Of a stretch of DNA of 10,676 nucleotides, positions 1 through 6,414 are shown piece after piece. The notes beneath the pieces were generated by a model, which was given only the letters and a program-made list of their open reading frames with translations, ran no database searches and was not told the origin of the DNA. The stretch covers positions 1-10,676 of the forward strand of contig JAYWGH010000081.1 of the NCBI GenBank assembly GCA_043778375.1. The letters are read 5' to 3'. How positions within the stretch are numbered: position 1 is the first letter of the stretch; every line of letters begins with the position of its first letter. A program made the translations under genes and the position numbers. The DNA comes from CAIVSN01 sp043778375. Lineage in GTDB: Bacteria; Patescibacteriota; Gracilibacteria; BD1-5; UBA2023.

Positions 1-55
1 GAAGATTATTGTCTTCTTGTGCGTGAGTGTTAAGGGGCAAATTTAAAGCTCGCGT

Positions 56-83
56 ATGGTATGAGAAAAGGGGGGGTTGTCAA
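56..83 (-). promoter_or_regulatory. Promoter firing leftwards out of the window
   Basis: On the minus strand there is a perfect -35 TTGACA (78-83), a 16-base spacer containing a run of seven C, and a -10-like TACCAT (56-61), followed by ACGCGAGCTTT. The same arrangement, with identical spacing and 17 of 18 bases identical around the -10, lies in front of tRNA-Ser(TGA) at 2319-2346. By analogy this one probably drives a tRNA or other stable RNA beginning just left of the window. Positions 1-44 would be its leader; I see no gene in them. Confidence 0.55.
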
Positions 84-156
84 AAGAAAAAGGGGGGAAA
101 GTTTATCCATACGCGCAACAATGTTATGGGCTCATATTACAATACAAACAATAATA

Positions 157-190
157 ATAAAAAGCTTCCAATTTCAGGAAGCTTTTTTAG
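157..190 (-). terminator. Rho-independent terminator after the tRNA pair
   Basis: An 8-bp perfect stem, AAGCTTCC (162-169) with GGAAGCTT (177-184), encloses a 7-base loop. On the minus strand it is followed by TTTTTATTATTATT, a good U-tract just after the tRNA encoded at 199-274. The plus strand also ends in a T run (183-188), so it could work both ways, but no plus-strand gene leads into it. Confidence 0.75.
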
Positions 191-198
191 ATGTTATT

Positions 199-274
199 TG
201 GTGGGCCCACCTGGGATTGAACCAGGGACCAATCGGTTATGAGCCGACTGCTCTAACCACTGAGCTATAGGCCC
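199..274 (-). tRNA. tRNA with CAT anticodon (elongator Met or Ile2)
   Basis: The minus strand folds into a complete 76-base cloverleaf. The acceptor stem GGGCCTA pairs with TGGGCCC, the D arm contains AGCTCAGTGGTTAGAGC, the anticodon loop is CTCATAA, the T arm has TTCAATC, the discriminator is A, and CCA is encoded at 199-201. A CAT anticodon fits either elongator Met or the Ile2 isoacceptor whose C34 is changed to lysidine by TilS. Both families share the CTCATAA loop and I cannot decide between them by eye. It is not an initiator: the first acceptor pair is G-C and the three G-C pairs typical of initiators are absent from the anticodon stem. It probably shares a transcript with the tRNA-Ser 15 bases upstream. 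Confidence 0.93.
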
Positions 275-289
275 AAACTATAATTTATA

Positions 290-382
290 TGGCGGTGGAT
301 GAGGGATTCGAACCCTCGCGGCGTCTTTCGACACCCTACAGGTTTAGCAAACCCGCCTCTTCAGCCACTTGAGTAACCCACC
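290..382 (-). tRNA. tRNA-Ser(GCT)
   Basis: The minus strand gives a 93-base class II tRNA. The acceptor GGTGGGT pairs with ATCCACC, the anticodon loop TTGCTAA gives anticodon GCT (reads AGC/AGU), the long variable arm folds on itself (GGGTGTC GAAA GACGCC), the T loop is TTCGAAT, the discriminator is G and CCA is encoded at 290-292. It is the first gene of the tRNA pair, with its promoter at 393-421. Confidence 0.95.
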
Positions 383-392
383 GAGCGCGGGG

Positions 393-421
393 ATTATGGT
401 GAAAAGTACCCTAAAATGCAA
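393..421 (-). promoter_or_regulatory. Promoter of the tRNA-Ser(GCT)/tRNA-CAT pair
   Basis: On the minus strand TTGCAT (416-421), a 17-base spacer and CATAAT (393-398) form a sigma70-type promoter ending about 11 bases before the tRNA-Ser 5' end. A GC-rich discriminator (CCCCGCGCTC) follows, as is common for stable RNA promoters. The -35 lies directly against the cutA stop codon, and no terminator separates the cutA operon from it. Confidence 0.6.
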
Positions 422-422
422 A

Positions 423-734
423 TTATTTATGTCCCTTTGACTCTTTCGCAATCCAATTTTCATAACCCACATTCGCACTCGCCTCATATCGTATGATGCA
501 AGGGGTAGTATATGGATGTACTTTCAAGATATATTCTCGTACAGTTTCCCAGTTTGAGTCATCACATTTGAGGAGGCTCACTATCTCATTTGAGGTTACT
601 ATCTCCCCATTCCACCAATAGCGGCTCCCTATCGGGAAAAAGTTGGCACAAGCGATCATATACTCTCGGAGTAGTCCGTCCACGATCTGGTCAGCAGCCT
701 CCTATGAGGCATGTGTTACATAAATTGTAATCAT
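423..734 (-). pseudogene. cutA: CutA-family protein, interrupted by an in-frame TAG
   Basis: Translation from the ATG at 734 gives MITIYVTHAS, then a TAG stop at 702-704, then an uninterrupted 92-residue remainder in the same frame. That remainder has CutA hallmarks: DQIVDGLLREYMIACANF (helix 1 with the cysteine), YWWNGEI (usual YxWxGxI) and VHPYTTPCII (usual HPYExPEI, with Cys for Glu), ending in YENWI. The total of 103 residues matches the family (about 105). CutA proteins are small trimeric ferredoxin-like proteins linked to divalent-metal tolerance, of uncertain biochemical role. The fragment before the TAG supplies the first beta strand, so restart at the downstream GTG (683) would give a truncated fold. 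TAG is a real stop elsewhere here. The gene starts one base after the DUF1653 stop (TAATATG). It may be a recent pseudogene, a sequencing error or a suppressed stop; the rest of the frame shows no other decay. Confidence 0.8.
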
Positions 735-735
735 A

Positions 736-945
736 TTAGGCTGGTAGGTATGTAAAACGAGATGCTTCTCCTATGGGAGTAGCCACTATCGCAATAAAAT
801 CTTTATACGGTCGAACCCATACAATACCACCTGCACCTTGGTATATCACCACATCCTCGAGCGTTGCCTCTATCTTCCCCAAAGCGATCACTTCATAAAT
901 AGCTCCTTTATAATGACGATATTTTCCAAGCACGAGATTTATCAT
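736..945 (-). CDS. DUF1653 domain protein
   Basis: This 69-residue protein matches the DUF1653 family over nearly its whole length: LGKYRHYKGAIYEVIALG near the N-terminus, then ATLEDVVIYQ, then a VWVRPYKDF segment and a C-terminal RFTYL. Such proteins are small, soluble and mostly beta; no biochemical function is established for them. I chose the ATG at 945 because it falls one base after the stop of the upstream metallophosphoesterase (TAATATG) and because the domain begins immediately after it. Upstream in this frame the translation is only a shadow of the phosphoesterase gene. It contains no UGA codons. It is the middle gene of a three-gene unit, also joined to cutA by a TAATATG junction, so it is probably translated by re-initiation. 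Confidence 0.85.
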   Translation of the reverse strand: MINLVLGKYRHYKGAIYEVIALGKIEATLEDVVIYQGAGGIVWVRPYKDFIAIVATPIGEASRFTYLPA

Positions 946-946
946 A

Positions 947-2098
947 TTAAATAAAGTTAACACGTATATCAAGGAGCTCCGCCGTATTCCCAATCCGTAC
1001 TGGCGGCCCCCATGTACCCCATCCACAGGATACATAAAACTCTGTATTCCCAATCTTTTTTGCTCCCCAGCTAATCTCAAAAATACTGCTCGTGATGAGA
1101 CTAAAAGGCCAGAGTTGTCCATGGTGAGTATGTCCTGACAATTGGAGTGCCACTCTTCCATCATCTGCTGTTTCACGAATTCCACCCGGCTGATGATCTA
1201 GCAGTATAATTGGAAAATTCTTCTCAATAGGGAGGAGTAAATCTGCCAAGGGTTTACGAGCAACCCCCGTAAAAGCACGCGCACTCATATCCTCCCTTCC
1301 AACCAGCATAAACGAGTTCTCGATGCATATGTGGGTATCTCGAAGCATCTTCACACCATGCTCACTGAGGTATTCATCAGCACGCTCTACTCATCCGATA
1401 TACTCATGATTTCCATTTACTGCAAATACTCCAAGCCTTGATTGTATATTGCGTATGGAGGTACCGATGTCTTGGCGTATCACTGGCCCGATATCCTCAT
1501 CAATAGTATCTCAAACAAAAAAGACTAAATCCGGATTTAAGCTATTTATCTGGGTCACGAGTCTATCAAATCTCTTCTTCCCTATTATAGTACCGAGGTG
1601 GATATCTGACGCTGCAACAATGCGAAAACTTGTAGAAACTCCAGTTCCTCGAGGAAAGCTATACTCCAATCTTCGCGTTTTCGGATGTTGTGCGTTAATA
1701 GAGCCAATGAGTGAAAGCACGATACTCAGTGTAATAGTAGCAATTGCCAGGATGTGTGAAGCTCTAAATATTTTATCTAAAAGTGCGGGCTGAACATACG
1801 CAAGAATAGCAGTGAAAATCTCCCAAAAGAAAATAAACACCGTAAAATATACGAGAAGTGCGAGCCAGAAGGAGCCAATCAACAAAAGACTGCGTACAAA
1901 TGGTCACTTATAAAAGTATTCAAGTCCTCTCGCAACAAAAAAGAGTGGGGTGAGTAGCCAAAAAAGAACAGAAAAAACTATTTGGATTACTGGAACAGAG
2001 GCAAATGCATACCAGCCAAATAGAAATACTACTGTACTAAACGCTAAATAAACAGTGAGTGCGAGACCGAGAAATAAAAGAAAGCGAGTACGCGACAT
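947..2098 (-). CDS. Membrane-anchored metallophosphoesterase (YkuE/YaeI-like)
   Basis: With UGA as Gly this is one 383-residue protein. Residues about 5-140 are strongly hydrophobic, with roughly four membrane segments. The rest is a calcineurin-like phosphoesterase domain with every metal-binding block in order: SDIHLG (D165, H167), GDTIDE (G196, D197), NGNHE (N230, H231), the DHQPGG histidine (H302) and GHTHHGQLWP (H323, H325). UGA codons at 1904-1906, 1511-1513 and 1391-1393 encode glycines; the one at 1511 is the glycine of the GD metal motif. The family hydrolyses phosphate esters with a dinuclear metal centre. YkuE-like members act at the membrane, and the substrate here cannot be told. 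The ATG at 2098 directly follows an in-frame TAG and has no Shine-Dalgarno sequence. It is the first gene of the operon with the DUF1653 gene and cutA. Confidence 0.9.
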
Positions 2099-2114
2099 CT
2101 AAAATAGAAAACAG

Positions 2115-2134
2115 AATTTGAGAATACTCAAATT
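2115..2134. repeat. Perfect 8-bp inverted repeat before the phosphoesterase gene
   Basis: AATTTGAG and CTCAAATT flank the centre AATA. On the minus strand the repeat is followed by CTGTTTTCTATTTT, so it could be a weak terminator for the tRNA-Ser transcript. It also covers the candidate -10 of the phosphoesterase operon, so it could be an operator. The sequence alone does not choose. Confidence 0.5.
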
Positions 2135-2149
2135 TAAAAGTAACGGTAA
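2121..2149 (-). promoter_or_regulatory. Candidate promoter of the phosphoesterase-DUF1653-cutA operon
   Basis: On the minus strand TTACCG (2144-2149), a 17-base spacer and TATTCT (2121-2126) lie 23 bases before the ATG. The match to sigma70 consensus is only moderate (3 of 6 and 4 of 6). The inverted repeat at 2115-2134 overlaps the -10. Confidence 0.3.
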
Positions 2150-2157
2150 GGAAAGCA

Positions 2158-2183
2158 AAATAAAAGCCCATTTCAGGGCAATT
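2158..2183 (-). terminator. Weak terminator-like hairpin after tRNA-Ser(TGA)
   Basis: Starting about 16 bases past the tRNA 3' end, the minus strand reads GCCC TGAAAT GGGC followed by TTTTATTTT. The stem is only 4 bp of G-C, extended by A/T pairs across a two-base bulge. It may act together with the inverted repeat just downstream. Confidence 0.4.
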
Positions 2184-2194
2184 TTCTTATATAC

Positions 2195-2282
2195 TGGCGG
2201 AGGGATAGGGATTCGAACCCTAGGTACCTCGCGGCACGGCAGTTTTCAAGACTGCTGCAATCAACCACTCTGCCATCCCTCC
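2195..2282 (-). tRNA. tRNA-Ser(TGA anticodon)
   Basis: The minus strand gives an 88-base class II tRNA. The acceptor GGAGGGA pairs with TCCCTCC (with a mid-stem ATCCC join), the anticodon loop is CTTGAAA (anticodon TGA, reading UCA/UCN), there is a long variable arm, the T loop is TTCGAAT, the discriminator is G and CCA is encoded at 2195-2197. This anticodon reads serine UCA codons and is not the decoder of the reassigned UGA, which would need a UCA anticodon. It is a single-gene unit with its own promoter at 2319-2346. Confidence 0.95.
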
Positions 2283-2318
2283 AAATTTTGCTTGGGCTTG
2301 GTTTTCCAAAGCTCGCGT

Positions 2319-2346
2319 ATAGTATAGTGTCACTGCCTCTTGTCAA
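2319..2346 (-). promoter_or_regulatory. Promoter of tRNA-Ser(TGA)
   Basis: The minus strand shows a perfect -35 TTGACA (2341-2346), a 16-base spacer and TACTAT (2319-2324), followed by ACGCGAGCTTT. Transcription would begin about 30 bases before the tRNA. The same module with the same spacing occurs at 56-83. Confidence 0.65.
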
Positions 2347-2369
2347 ACCCAGTTCAGCATATTTTTAAT
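2340..2369 (+). promoter_or_regulatory. Candidate promoter of the lipoprotein gene, possibly leaderless
   Basis: TTGTCA (2340-2345) and TTTAAT (2364-2369) are 18 bases apart. The -10 ends only three bases before the ATG at 2373, so a transcript from here would begin at or near the start codon. The -35 overlaps the -35 of the opposite-facing tRNA-Ser promoter. Confidence 0.35.
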
Positions 2370-2372
2370 CTC

Positions 2373-3803
2373 ATGACTCACCGCTCGCTCCTCGCTCTAT
2401 TAGCCTTTTGCACTATTTTTTTAAGTGCCTGTGGTGGAGCTACAAGTAATCCTCCTCCCTCGATAACTCCTGCCTCAGGAAGTCTTCCTAAACTCGCTAG
2501 CGCGGGTACCACCTCTTGAGCCTCTCAAGTAGATATGGCACGTCGGCGAGTAGCCCTGAGGTCTATACTGCGCACTGGAGACTATTATCAAGCACGCAAC
2601 GACGCTTTGCGCGCTATCGAATACTACGAAACGGCACATGCTGAGATCAAAGACGAGCCAAATATCACCTACCGACTAGCAAATGCCTACTATGAAATCC
2701 GCGCATTCAAAAAAGCAGCTGAACTCTATCTCCAAGTAGATCTGACGGACCTCGACGAGCCATCAAAAAAGCGAATTCTCTCATCACTCATCCTCGATCC
2801 TGAACGTACAAATACAAAAGAGGCAGTAGCAAAACTCTCGATCCGCCCTGAAACAAAAGAGTATTACTCACTCCTCATTGATTGCGCAAATAGTCCTGAT
2901 AAATGTGTTACTGCTATCGAGGCAAGCGTGTCAAAAGATGTCCATATTGTCGACTTACAAGGCTCCATCAAAAATGCACGCGAAACATCTGGAGATGAGG
3001 TATTTATCCAGGCGCTTCTCATGGGAAAGCTCTACGAGCAAGGGGCATTTCTCGCCGTAAAAAAGCTTTGAGCCCTCATTCTTGAAAAACGCCCTGACTA
3101 TAGGGTAGTCCTCAAAATATCAGGCTATGCTGCATACGAACTCGCAAACTACAAGGAATCTGCATATCTCCTTGATCGTTACTACCAAATGAGTCCAAAA
3201 GATATGGAAGTCGCAAATATGCTTGGTATTGTAAATTTTCTCAAAGAGGATTATACAACGTCTAATCTCTATTTTAATGCTGCTATCCTCGGGGGATATA
3301 CTCCAAAGCTTGAGCTCGAAAGGAGGCTTATATATAACTATGTACTCCTCGGAGATACGACCGGCGCTCTCAAGGTATTTAGGCACCTCCTCGTAGATCC
3401 TGGAGTTCAAGCGGAGGATTTTCAGATAGCACTCTATATGACCGACCAAGCATCTGAAGTGGCAAAATTTAAGCTCTGGAGTATTAAGGCGCTTGAAACT
3501 TTTCCAAATGATCCAACTCTGCAAATATTCGCGTCAAAGGCACAGGCATACGAAGGGGATGAGGCAGGGTCACTTGCTACACTCTCTGGTGCTCTCGCGC
3601 TCGATCCTACCAATCCTCTCGGGCTCCTCGAGCGCTCGCGCAAGTACATTGCTGCAGGAGATACCACCTCAGCAAAAGAGTCTCTCGAGAAACTCCTCGC
3701 AACTGACCGCAGCACCTACTATCGTGAGCAAGCCCAAAAAATACTTGATGAGCTCTCAAAATGAGTATCCTTACCCGTAGAAATCTCTCCAATAACTCCA
3801 TAA
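2373..3803 (+). CDS. Lipoprotein with TPR-like helical repeats
   Basis: The ATG at 2373 begins a short lipoprotein signal (MTHRSLLALLAFCTIFLSAC) with lipobox LSAC and the modified cysteine at residue 20. A Ser/Pro/Thr-rich linker follows, then about 420 residues of paired helices with TPR character (YYQARNDALRAIEYYETA, YRLANAYYEIRAFKKAAELYLQV, ANMLGIVNFLKEDYTTSNLYFNAAI, LLERSRKYIAAGDTTSAKESLEKLL). UGA codons at 2517-2519, 3069-3071 and 3762-3764 are read as Gly. The first follows the linker and the last adds a 13-residue tail ending at TAA 3801-3803, so the protein has 476 residues. In a single-membrane cell it would sit on the outer face of the cytoplasmic membrane as a scaffold for other proteins; partners cannot be inferred. 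There is no Shine-Dalgarno sequence. The helical protein gene starts two bases after its stop. Confidence 0.88.
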
Positions 3804-3805
3804 TC

Positions 3806-4348
3806 ATGGCCCCTGAATCTCTCAAAAAAATATCACCACTTCCTGAAGTAGGAGTATTACGATCCAGTGATCAAAAAAAACTTGAGTCAGGTATCGTGAG
3901 TAAACTCGAGTCCCTCGGCAAAAAGCTCACTGTCCGAGAGATCTCATCCCTCCTCGCAAATATTAATACCGCAAAAAATCTGGTAGATCTCCGGGCGACT
4001 CTAGCGAGCGAGCCAAAGCTCGCGAGCACTCCAGGTCTCGCTGAGGAGATTATCGCTATTGCACAGTCAGTACGCCTCGCATCAAAAGAGGATCTTGGAG
4101 CACTTAGAGACCTCGTAGAAACTGTCCAAAAGCGCTCGCCTGAGAGTATAAAAAACTCTGCCTTTCTCCTGGGTCAACTCGCAATCGTACAAAAACTTGA
4201 ACGATCAGAGCTCTGAGATAATATCCTCCTCGATGCTACCTGAGTTATAGTCGGCCTCGTAGACAGTGTTCTTTTAATTGCAAAGTTTCTCCTCGAGCTT
4301 GTGCGAGATCTCTTCCTCCTTCCACGAGATATTCTCACTAAAAAATAA
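3806..4348 (+). CDS. Unknown helical protein with hydrophobic C-terminus
   Basis: I do not recognise this 180-residue protein. It is almost entirely predicted helix, rich in Leu, Ser, Lys and Glu, with no cysteine in the portion read. Repetitive amphipathic stretches (SGIVSKLESLGKKLTVREISSLLANI, SKEDLGALRDLVETVQKR) suggest a helical bundle. The C-terminal 40 residues become hydrophobic (VIVGLVDSVLLIAKFLLELVRDLFLLP) and could be a membrane or amphipathic anchor. UGA codons at 4214-4216 and 4241-4243 are read as Gly; without them the hydrophobic tail would be lost. I chose the ATG at 3806, right after the lipoprotein stop (TAATCATG). The in-frame ATG at 3761 overlaps the lipoprotein C-terminus and only looks attractive if UGA is taken as a stop. 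Its place makes it a likely partner of the TPR-like lipoprotein. Confidence 0.78.
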
Positions 4349-4975
4349 TTACTTCTTTTGAACGATGTGGAGAAGGTTTGCACCACTGCGTGTAACACTT
4401 GCGGTACATACCGCAAATCCAGCACTCTCTAAAAAGGAAGAGAGCTCATCAGGATACCAAACTCGATAGGACCGGGGGCTCCCCGCAAATGGGATGTATC
4501 GTATGTCGAAGCTCCCCTCCACTGGAGGATATTTTTTTAAGAGCTTCTCACTCCTGAGATTCCAATTAAGAAATACTGCTATTCCCCCATCTTTTAATGC
4601 GAGAGAGAGAGATTCTAGCGCTCTCGACTGCTCAGCCTCTGTCAAGAGATGATGGAAGCTCGCTATGTAAAACGCCATATCTACCCCTCATACGCATGTA
4701 GTGGCGAGCATATCCTGCACTTCAAACTCATACCCAGGATATCGGAGTCTAGCCTCCTGTATCATACCTGGACTCACATCATACCCAGTATACTTCGGAC
4801 TCGGCACTCTCGGGAGTATATAATCAAGGAGTCTTCCAGATCCACAACCTATGTCTACAATGTCGAGTGTCAAGTGTGTCAAGACGAGAGGATGACTCAC
4901 TACCTCCTCAAGATCAGGCCATATCTGCTCTCTTGTGCGAGCAAATTGCAGAGCAAAGTCATCGTATACCGCCAT
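4349..4975 (-). CDS. Class I SAM-dependent methyltransferase (Trm9-like features)
   Basis: The 208-residue protein has the Rossmann methyltransferase blocks: motif I VDIGCGSGRLLDYI (residues 40-53), the acidic end of strand 2 in YTGYDVSPGMI, a DMAFYIASFHHL motif IV region, LKDGGIAVFLNWNL, and a C-terminal WYPDELSSFLESAGFAV. The N-terminal YDDFALQFARTREQIWPDLE and the FHHL, WNL and RSYRVWYPDEL segments recall Trm9/ABH8-type tRNA wobble-uridine methyltransferases. The substrate is inference; a small-molecule or protein target is possible. One UGA (4688-4690) encodes Gly. The ATG at 4975 overlaps the Rrf2 stop by one base (TAATG), making it the last gene of the redox operon. Its TAA abuts the stop of the convergent gene with no spacer. 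Confidence 0.85.
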
Positions 4976-5343
4976 TATATTCGTGTTACTTTTAAAAAGG
5001 CTTCCATCCCCTTTTGGATGCGCCGAAGTGGTGTAGAAATTCCACATCTCGAGAGTTCCGTACACTCACCATGACTACACTGCACAAGAGAGATATCCTC
5101 CCCCATCGCTATAAGGATCTCGTAGAGGGTTCGCGGTGCATCTCAAATACTTACTCCCCCTGTGCGACCACGATGAGACATGACAATATCAGCACCCGCA
5201 AGACTCCCAATAATCTTTCGCAAAAGCGACTCTGGGACTCATGTCCCGAGAGATATAGCATGTATATCAGAAGCTCCGGGAGTGCGCCTCAAAAAATCGA
5301 TTACTCGCAGGGCATACTCACTTTTCGCACTCAGCTTAAGCAT
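4975..5343 (-). CDS. Rrf2-family transcriptional regulator with three-cysteine cluster
   Basis: Only visible with UGA as Gly (5239-5241 and 5143-5145), this 122-residue protein starts MLKLSAKSEYALRVIDFL, the typical Rrf2 N-terminus. A winged helix follows, with LGTGVPESLLRKIIGSLAGADIV as recognition region and the wing SHRGRTGGVSI (family RGxxGGxxLA), then APRTLYEILIAM (family DI..A) and a C-terminal C89-x4-C94-x5-C100 cluster. In IscR, NsrR and RsrR the equivalent cysteines bind an Fe-S cluster and make DNA binding respond to iron, NO or redox state. Lying in the superoxide reductase operon, this one probably senses oxidative or Fe-S stress and may regulate its own operon; that is inference. 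Its ATG overlaps the Era end by 8 bases and its stop overlaps the methyltransferase start by one. Confidence 0.92.
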
Positions 5344-6178
5344 GATTATACAGAGCGTTATGAACTTTCAGTGCGTCTTTTGTCCATCCAGCCTCTACCG
5401 CTACACGTAGTACGAGGTCAACTGGTAGATCATATACCTCAGATATTTTAAGTCGGCTCGCTTGTCAAATCTCTGATATCTTCGATCCCTTCAGCCCTAT
5501 TACAATCTTCTTTTGAGACTCGGTCTCAACGACTATGTATGCAAGCATTCGTATCCGCTCCAGCCCTATGGTAATATCCTCGATACGAGCATATAATGCA
5601 TGTGGGATCTCTTCCATCAGTCGACTGATCGCCTGCTCTCGTATAATCTCTGTAGCGCGCGCTACTCGAGTCGTATCACTGTAGAGGTCAGCATCGTAGA
5701 GCACCCCTTCTATTTGTGCATGAGGTCTAAAGTATTCAAGAATTCGCTCGAGTTGTGGGTTTTTGGTAGAAATACACACAGCACTCTGGGGTGGTCGAGC
5801 CACATTTGTAAGATCACCTTTTGTATATACTCGCAAAAATGGCTTTCCTGACTGCGTCACAATTTGCTCAATTTTGTCTTCTTCCTCCCCGAGCGGTCGT
5901 GAGCGATCCGTGAGCCACAAAATAGCATGCGCATCCGAGAGTCCGCCAAAAGACTCCTTACGGATAGTATCAAGGAGAGCCGATCGCCCGAGCTGAAGAC
6001 CTGGTACATCGATAAAGACAAATTGTGTTTGCCCATCTGTATAAATTCCCTTGAGCGCGAGTCTGGTAGTATTAGGGACTGAGCTCACAGGAGCAAGCGA
6101 CTCACCTACCACGAGATTCATAAAAGTCGATTTCCCTGCGTTTGGTCTCCCGAGTATTGCTATGATGACGGTGTTCAT
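5336..6178 (-). CDS. era: GTPase Era
   Basis: Era is an essential GTPase that binds 16S rRNA near its 3' end during small-subunit assembly. The 280-residue product shows G1 GRPNAGKS (10-17), G2 Thr in PNTTR (35-39), G3 DVPG (57-60, usually DTPG) and G4 TKGD (119-122, usually NKxD), followed by the C-terminal KH domain. The KH motif KIVIGLKGSKISEIGQASR contains a UGA-encoded glycine at 5465-5467. Reading it through adds the expected KH end (SEVYDLPVDLVLRVAVEAGWTKD) and stops at TAA 5336-5338. A standard-code reading would truncate the RNA-binding domain. E. coli Era has 301 residues, so the length is normal. The ATG at 6178 lies inside the ferredoxin gene end (19-base overlap), so translation is coupled to the redox genes upstream. 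Confidence 0.96.
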
Positions 6179-6414
6179 TTTTGAAAGATTGATTTAAGTT
6201 TTTGGCTGGCAGTTACTGGATTCATTTTCATCACAAATTCATCCCCAAACCACATATTAATACCATTGGAGCACTGTCCTTGGCAAGGACAAGTCGTGAT
6301 CTCTAAATCTTCTGAGGATATACTCAGTTTTTGAGCATCCGAGCTTAAGCGTGCATCGATATACTTTGCTCCTTTTAGTTTACAAAAAATCCCACTACAA
6401 ATTTGTACTTTCAT
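6160..6414 (-). CDS. Thioredoxin-like [2Fe-2S] ferredoxin
   Basis: The 84-residue protein has the NuoE/thioredoxin-like ferredoxin pattern: VQICSGIFCKLKGA with C6-x4-C11, then TTCPCQGQCSNGINMWFGDEFVMKM with C44-x3-C48 (C42 is extra), ending in a helix (TASQKLKSIFQK). These domains bind one [2Fe-2S] cluster and carry electrons, free or within hydrogenase and complex I subunits. Standing alone beside a superoxide reductase, it may carry electrons for it; this is inference. The ATG at 6414 lies within the reductase gene end (20-base overlap). A UGA at 6175-6177, which would be the stop in the standard code, adds a glycine and four residues to the TAG at 6160-6162, overlapping the era start by 19 bases. 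Confidence 0.85.

Noticed and set aside
60..110. G-rich runs (seven G and six G) as a G-quadruplex or other element
   Set aside because: There are only two long G runs. One is the spacer of the promoter at 56-83, and there is no support for a four-run structure.
947..2098. Several broken pseudogenes in the phosphoesterase region
   Set aside because: The pieces are in one frame separated only by UGA, and all metal-binding motifs are intact, so this is one gene under code 25.
2195..2282. tRNA-Ser with TGA anticodon as the decoder of the reassigned UGA codon
   Set aside because: A TGA anticodon pairs with UCA serine codons. Reading UGA requires a UCA anticodon, which is not found in this window.
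3761..3808. ATG at 3761 as the start of the helical protein, in a neat ATGA overlap with the lipoprotein stop
   Set aside because: TGA is not a stop here. The lipoprotein runs on to TAA at 3801-3803, and the ATG at 3806 follows it directly.
4976..5065. N-terminal extension of the methyltransferase frame to about 5065
   Set aside because: That stretch is the out-of-frame shadow of the Rrf2 C-terminus. The methyltransferase start is the ATG at 4975 in the TAATG junction.
5014..5451. 145-codon open frame on the plus strand
   Set aside because: It is antisense to the Rrf2 gene and the Era KH domain, both supported by family motifs.
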